NCBI RefSeq assembly: GCF_946404245.1
Contig: NZ_CAMJCX010000002.1
Location: 1 to 64,000, forward strand
Direction: 5' to 3'
DNA length: 64,000 bases
From: an uncultured Methanobrevibacter sp.
GTDB taxonomy: Archaea; Methanobacteriota; Methanobacteria; Methanobacteriales; Methanobacteriaceae
The position numbers were made by a program, and so were the translations under genes. The number at the start of each line of letters is the position of its first letter. Position 1 is the first letter of the stretch. The notes under the pieces were generated by a model. The model ran no database searches and had not been told where the DNA came from. It saw only the letters and a list, made by a program, of their open reading frames with translations. This document shows positions 62,601 through 64,000 of the stretch, piece after piece.

Positions 62601-63722
62601 GGTAACATCAAGTATGAAAACTTAGTTGATGCATTTTCCAGAATTGTTACATATTATAAAGATCATTCACAATTGCCGAATTATGTAACAATCAGTGAAA
62701 TTAAAAAGTCCAGTTCAAGCACAACTACTCCTACTACCGATACAAGCACTGCAACATCCAAGACAATCTCAATTAAGAATGTCTTAACAGGCGCTACCAA
62801 TCTGAAAACATATTACGCCAATAACGGTAAACTCCCTGCAACAGTCACTGCCGGTGGAATCACATTCACCTTGCCTGAATTCCTGTATGTGATGAGTCAG
62901 GCCATTTACCAAATTGGAAATTCAAACACTAAGGACCTTACTTACATTAGTGGAGTAAGCGCTCCTGAATCTCCATACGGTGATACAATCAGTTCAGAGC
63001 AACTGACTAAGGATAATTATATTACTGTGGCAAACAATGTTGCAAAATTCATTAGTACTAATAAATTAGCTCCAAACTATGCTTCTTCAGATGTTGGAAA
63101 AATAATTTATTCAGAATTAGTCGATTCATTTTCACGTGTATTGGCTTATTACAATACTCATAATGAATTGCCAAATTATGTAGTTGTCACTTACGGATCA
63201 AGCAGCAGCAGTTCATCCTTGACTGCTACAGGTACAGGTTTAAATGAAGCAAACAAGGTTAGTGACCTTACAGCATATTTAAAATCCTCAACCAATTGTC
63301 AAGTGGGCAACAGTGCTATCAAATCTGTTGTTAACTCTATAACCAGCGGTTTAACTTCAGATTATGACAAGGCAGTTGCAATCTACAACTATGTGAGAGA
63401 TAAAGTATCATACAGTTTCTACTATAATACTAAATATGGTGCAGCAGGTACATTATCCGCTAAGACCGGAAACTGTGTTGACCAGGCTCATTTGCTTGTT
63501 GCAATGGCCAGGACTGCAGGTCTTGCAGCCAGATATGTTCACGGTACATGTTATTTCACATTAAGTGGAAGCACTTACGGTCACGTATGGACTCAAATAT
63601 TGGTTGACGGCAAATGGTATGTCGCTGATGCAACCAGTGAAAGAAACTCATTTGGTAAAGTAGTAAATTGGAATACAAATTCATTTTCCCTTAATGGAAT
63701 TTATTCAGGTATTTCCTTCTAA
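59679..63722 (+). CDS. Secreted pseudomurein hydrolase-like protein: Ig repeats, GH-like barrel, PMBRs and endoisopeptidase domain
   Basis: 1347 residues, TTG start behind GGAGGT. Signal peptide (about 1-26), a Ser/Asp-rich stretch, five Ig-like repeats (about 126-580; each with NGKTYTVKTNSNG-like strands), a TIM-barrel glycoside-hydrolase-like domain (about 585-845) with GVAGIHFDYMRYPG (Asp690), a poly-Ser linker, four pseudomurein-binding repeats (about 867-1175; for example VPSKVTVGGVSYTTPQFLYM), and a C-terminal transglutaminase-like domain with triad Cys1266 (GNCVDQAH), His1302 (YGHVW), Asp1317 (VADATS) as in pseudomurein endoisopeptidases PeiW/PeiP. It likely cuts both sugar and peptide parts of the wall. 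No C-terminal anchor, so it is held by the repeats. Activities are inferred. Confidence 0.88.
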   Translation: MNKQLLLTAFLALIVVFSVSAVCASEVSVTDSYATSLVDDTSDVSVPLEKTADSSEISVSSDSNVDNDSSKVSLSSEEVLGSENSNTLSTVTYSNDDGENGVTSLSVSSDDVYGDSGNVSSTVDIADTIKSSDISKYYKGSTKYTATFTDEQGNVLANTNVKIVLNGVTKTVKTNANGVASLAVDLKPGTYKVVATNPVTGYQKTNTFKVLTTIKASDVTKVYTDAKKFTATFLKSNGKALANKNVKFKINGKTYTVKTNSNGVASLSMTNLKKGTYKMISYNTDGLTKTNTVKVVSSTTSKLTASAYNFLKSTSTKKIKVNLLNGLGYAPGSGKIIKFTVNGKTYTSKTNSNGNAYLTLPNLANGVYTVKYKFDGNAFYKASSTSSKVTILPSKTPTFTVKSGTTFGNGAGTSFKVALTSGSVPLASKTVTLTLDGNTYTKTTDSNGVVSLPISLAVGKYTLTYNYKGDSFLNEKTASSEITVKERAPTTIKWSKGTFEAGSQTFRVFLKDSDGNGMGGETVKLTVNGKTYSVTTFTNGCASFDLNLPAGNYTATFNYEATGDNDNAPSSYSKSVSIIASENGLAGYGYWLFGGDMKSVDLSSLASKGTTDLFLNYFAVEKWGKSSVESWIASANKYGMRVHIWMQTFYDGGWINPVKNGSPNTAYFNQVINEAKEYASLKGVAGIHFDYMRYPGTAYKTTGGTAAISQFAKLASQALHALDPHLIVSCAVMPETTSNAYYYGQDMAAISSYMDVVVPMIYKGNYGKSTSWITTTTKWFVDNSKGAVIWSGVQSYKSDDDVTKLSTTDLTKDAQAGVNGKATGVMIFRWGITNFVDFNSLTGKVTPSSSSSSSSSSSSSSSTSSSTVTLANILTAADTLKSTISSTGAVPSKVTVGGVSYTTPQFLYMMAQAVVNLNNGKTSAVSVLSASAPANSAGDSEGQLSLEDYVDVATRLANYISTHKQAPNYASSTLGNIKYENLVDAFSRIVTYYKDHSQLPNYVTISEIKKSSSSTTTPTTDTSTATSKTISIKNVLTGATNLKTYYANNGKLPATVTAGGITFTLPEFLYVMSQAIYQIGNSNTKDLTYISGVSAPESPYGDTISSEQLTKDNYITVANNVAKFISTNKLAPNYASSDVGKIIYSELVDSFSRVLAYYNTHNELPNYVVVTYGSSSSSSSLTATGTGLNEANKVSDLTAYLKSSTNCQVGNSAIKSVVNSITSGLTSDYDKAVAIYNYVRDKVSYSFYYNTKYGAAGTLSAKTGNCVDQAHLLVAMARTAGLAARYVHGTCYFTLSGSTYGHVWTQILVDGKWYVADATSERNSFGKVVNWNTNSFSLNGIYSGISF

Positions 63723-63725
63723 TAA

Positions 63726-63752
63726 ATTCCTTTTTTTATTTTATTTTTTTAA
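63726..63752 (+). terminator. Oligo-T terminator after the surface protein gene
   Basis: TTCCTTTTTTTATTTTATTTTTTT just after the stop, with no strong stem. Confidence 0.4.
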
Positions 63753-63824
63753 AATCTCTATACGCTTGTTTAAGCGCAGTATCAGTTGGAATTCTTTTTT
63801 TAGATTATTTTCCTTAGTTTATAT

Positions 63825-63838
63825 TTAGGTTTACCCAA
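63825..63838. promoter_or_regulatory. DtxR-type box of the DtxR-family gene
   Basis: TTAGGTTTACCCAA, one mismatch to TTAGG-N4-CCTAA, just before the TATA-like TTTTTTATACTC. It suggests the regulator controls its own promoter. Confidence 0.6.
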
Positions 63839-63893
63839 ACTTTTTTATACTCTTAATTACAGAAATTAAATTAATAATATTTAGGTGAATCTC

Positions 63894-64000
63894 ATGGCTG
63901 ATGACAAGATAAGTGAAAATATTGAGGAATATTTGGAAGTTCTCTATCGTAATGGAAGTAATGGGGAACAGGTTTCAACAACAATGCTGTCAAAAGAGCT
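63894..64000 (+). CDS. DtxR-family metal-dependent regulator, 5' part only
   Basis: The visible 35 residues read MADDKISENIEEYLEVLYRN and then QVSTTMLSKEL, the start of the winged-helix domain of DtxR/IdeR/MntR regulators (ISENIEEYLE.LY is characteristic). AGGTGAAT precedes the ATG. The gene runs off the window. The same TTAGG-N4-CCTAA box upstream of it, the ferredoxin and the P1B ATPase operon makes it the probable controller of all three; iron or manganese as co-repressor cannot be told. Confidence 0.8.
   Translation, partial: MADDKISENIEEYLEVLYRNGSNGEQVSTTMLSKE

Overview
This window comes from the chromosome of a low-GC methanogenic archaeon of the order Methanobacteriales, most likely a Methanobrevibacter or close relative. 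The evidence is the archaeal information-processing genes (RNase P subunits Rnp2/Rnp3, exosome Rrp4/41/42, proteasome alpha, thermosome, archaeal PheT/ProS/ValS), archaeal lipid genes (egsA, hmgA), the F420 gene cofC, GGTGA-type ribosome binding sites with TTG/GTG starts, and a large surface protein with pseudomurein-binding repeats. Almost all of it is chromosomal backbone; the one clear mobile element is a TnpB-only IS200/IS605-type element at about 3.0-4.5 kb.

Region by region. 0.1-2.6 kb: a Cys-less carboxymuconolactone-decarboxylase-like protein, two overlapping half-size membrane proteins and a CPBP protease. 2.6-7.5 kb: an apparently metal-regulated locus (ferredoxin, a 45-aa Arg/His-rich protein, a DUF6110-like small protein, and a P1B-type ATPase with SCA in place of the CPC motif), with TTAGG-N4-CCTAA boxes around its promoters and interrupted by the TnpB element. 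The same kind of box precedes a DtxR-family regulator that starts at the right edge of the window (63894). The ATPase subtype is the one reported for ferrosome (fez) iron-storage clusters, so this is a candidate archaeal iron-compartment system. 7.6-15.9 kb: an ABC permease/ATPase pair, the leftward proS-cofC-thiD-DGC operon, egsA-UPF0179-rpiA and YjbQ. 15.9-25 kb: pheT, valS, aroA, nth and small membrane or secreted proteins.

25-33.4 kb is a sulfur island: cysK, cysE, an HTH regulator with paired cysteines, tRNA-Cys followed directly by cysS, metY, nifS, nifU and a superoxide reductase. The cysK and metY promoters share a striking palindrome, ATAAC-N4-GTTAT, in several copies each, which implies a common sulfur or cysteine regulator. 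33.4-39.2 kb holds a RecJ-like DHH protein with an added zinc finger, followed by three zinc-ribbon proteins, one with seven ribbons and one with an HELAH metallopeptidase motif. 39.3-44.6 kb is the rnp3-rnp2-psmA-SBDS-rrp4-rrp41-rrp42 supercluster.

44.6-57.5 kb carries mobA, cbiT, ubiX, an HD phosphohydrolase, amt-glnK behind NrpR-type GGAA-N6-TTCC operators, an S26-type peptidase, aroD, sucD, hmgA, DUF116 and several small genes, including a 51-aa zinc ribbon missed by the ORF track. 57.6-63.7 kb holds the thermosome gene and a 1347-residue secreted protein that joins five Ig-like repeats, a glycoside-hydrolase-like TIM barrel, four pseudomurein-binding repeats and a transglutaminase-like pseudomurein endoisopeptidase domain: a possible two-activity hydrolase of pseudomurein. 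All functional statements are from reading the sequence and from knowledge of the families; no searches were run.
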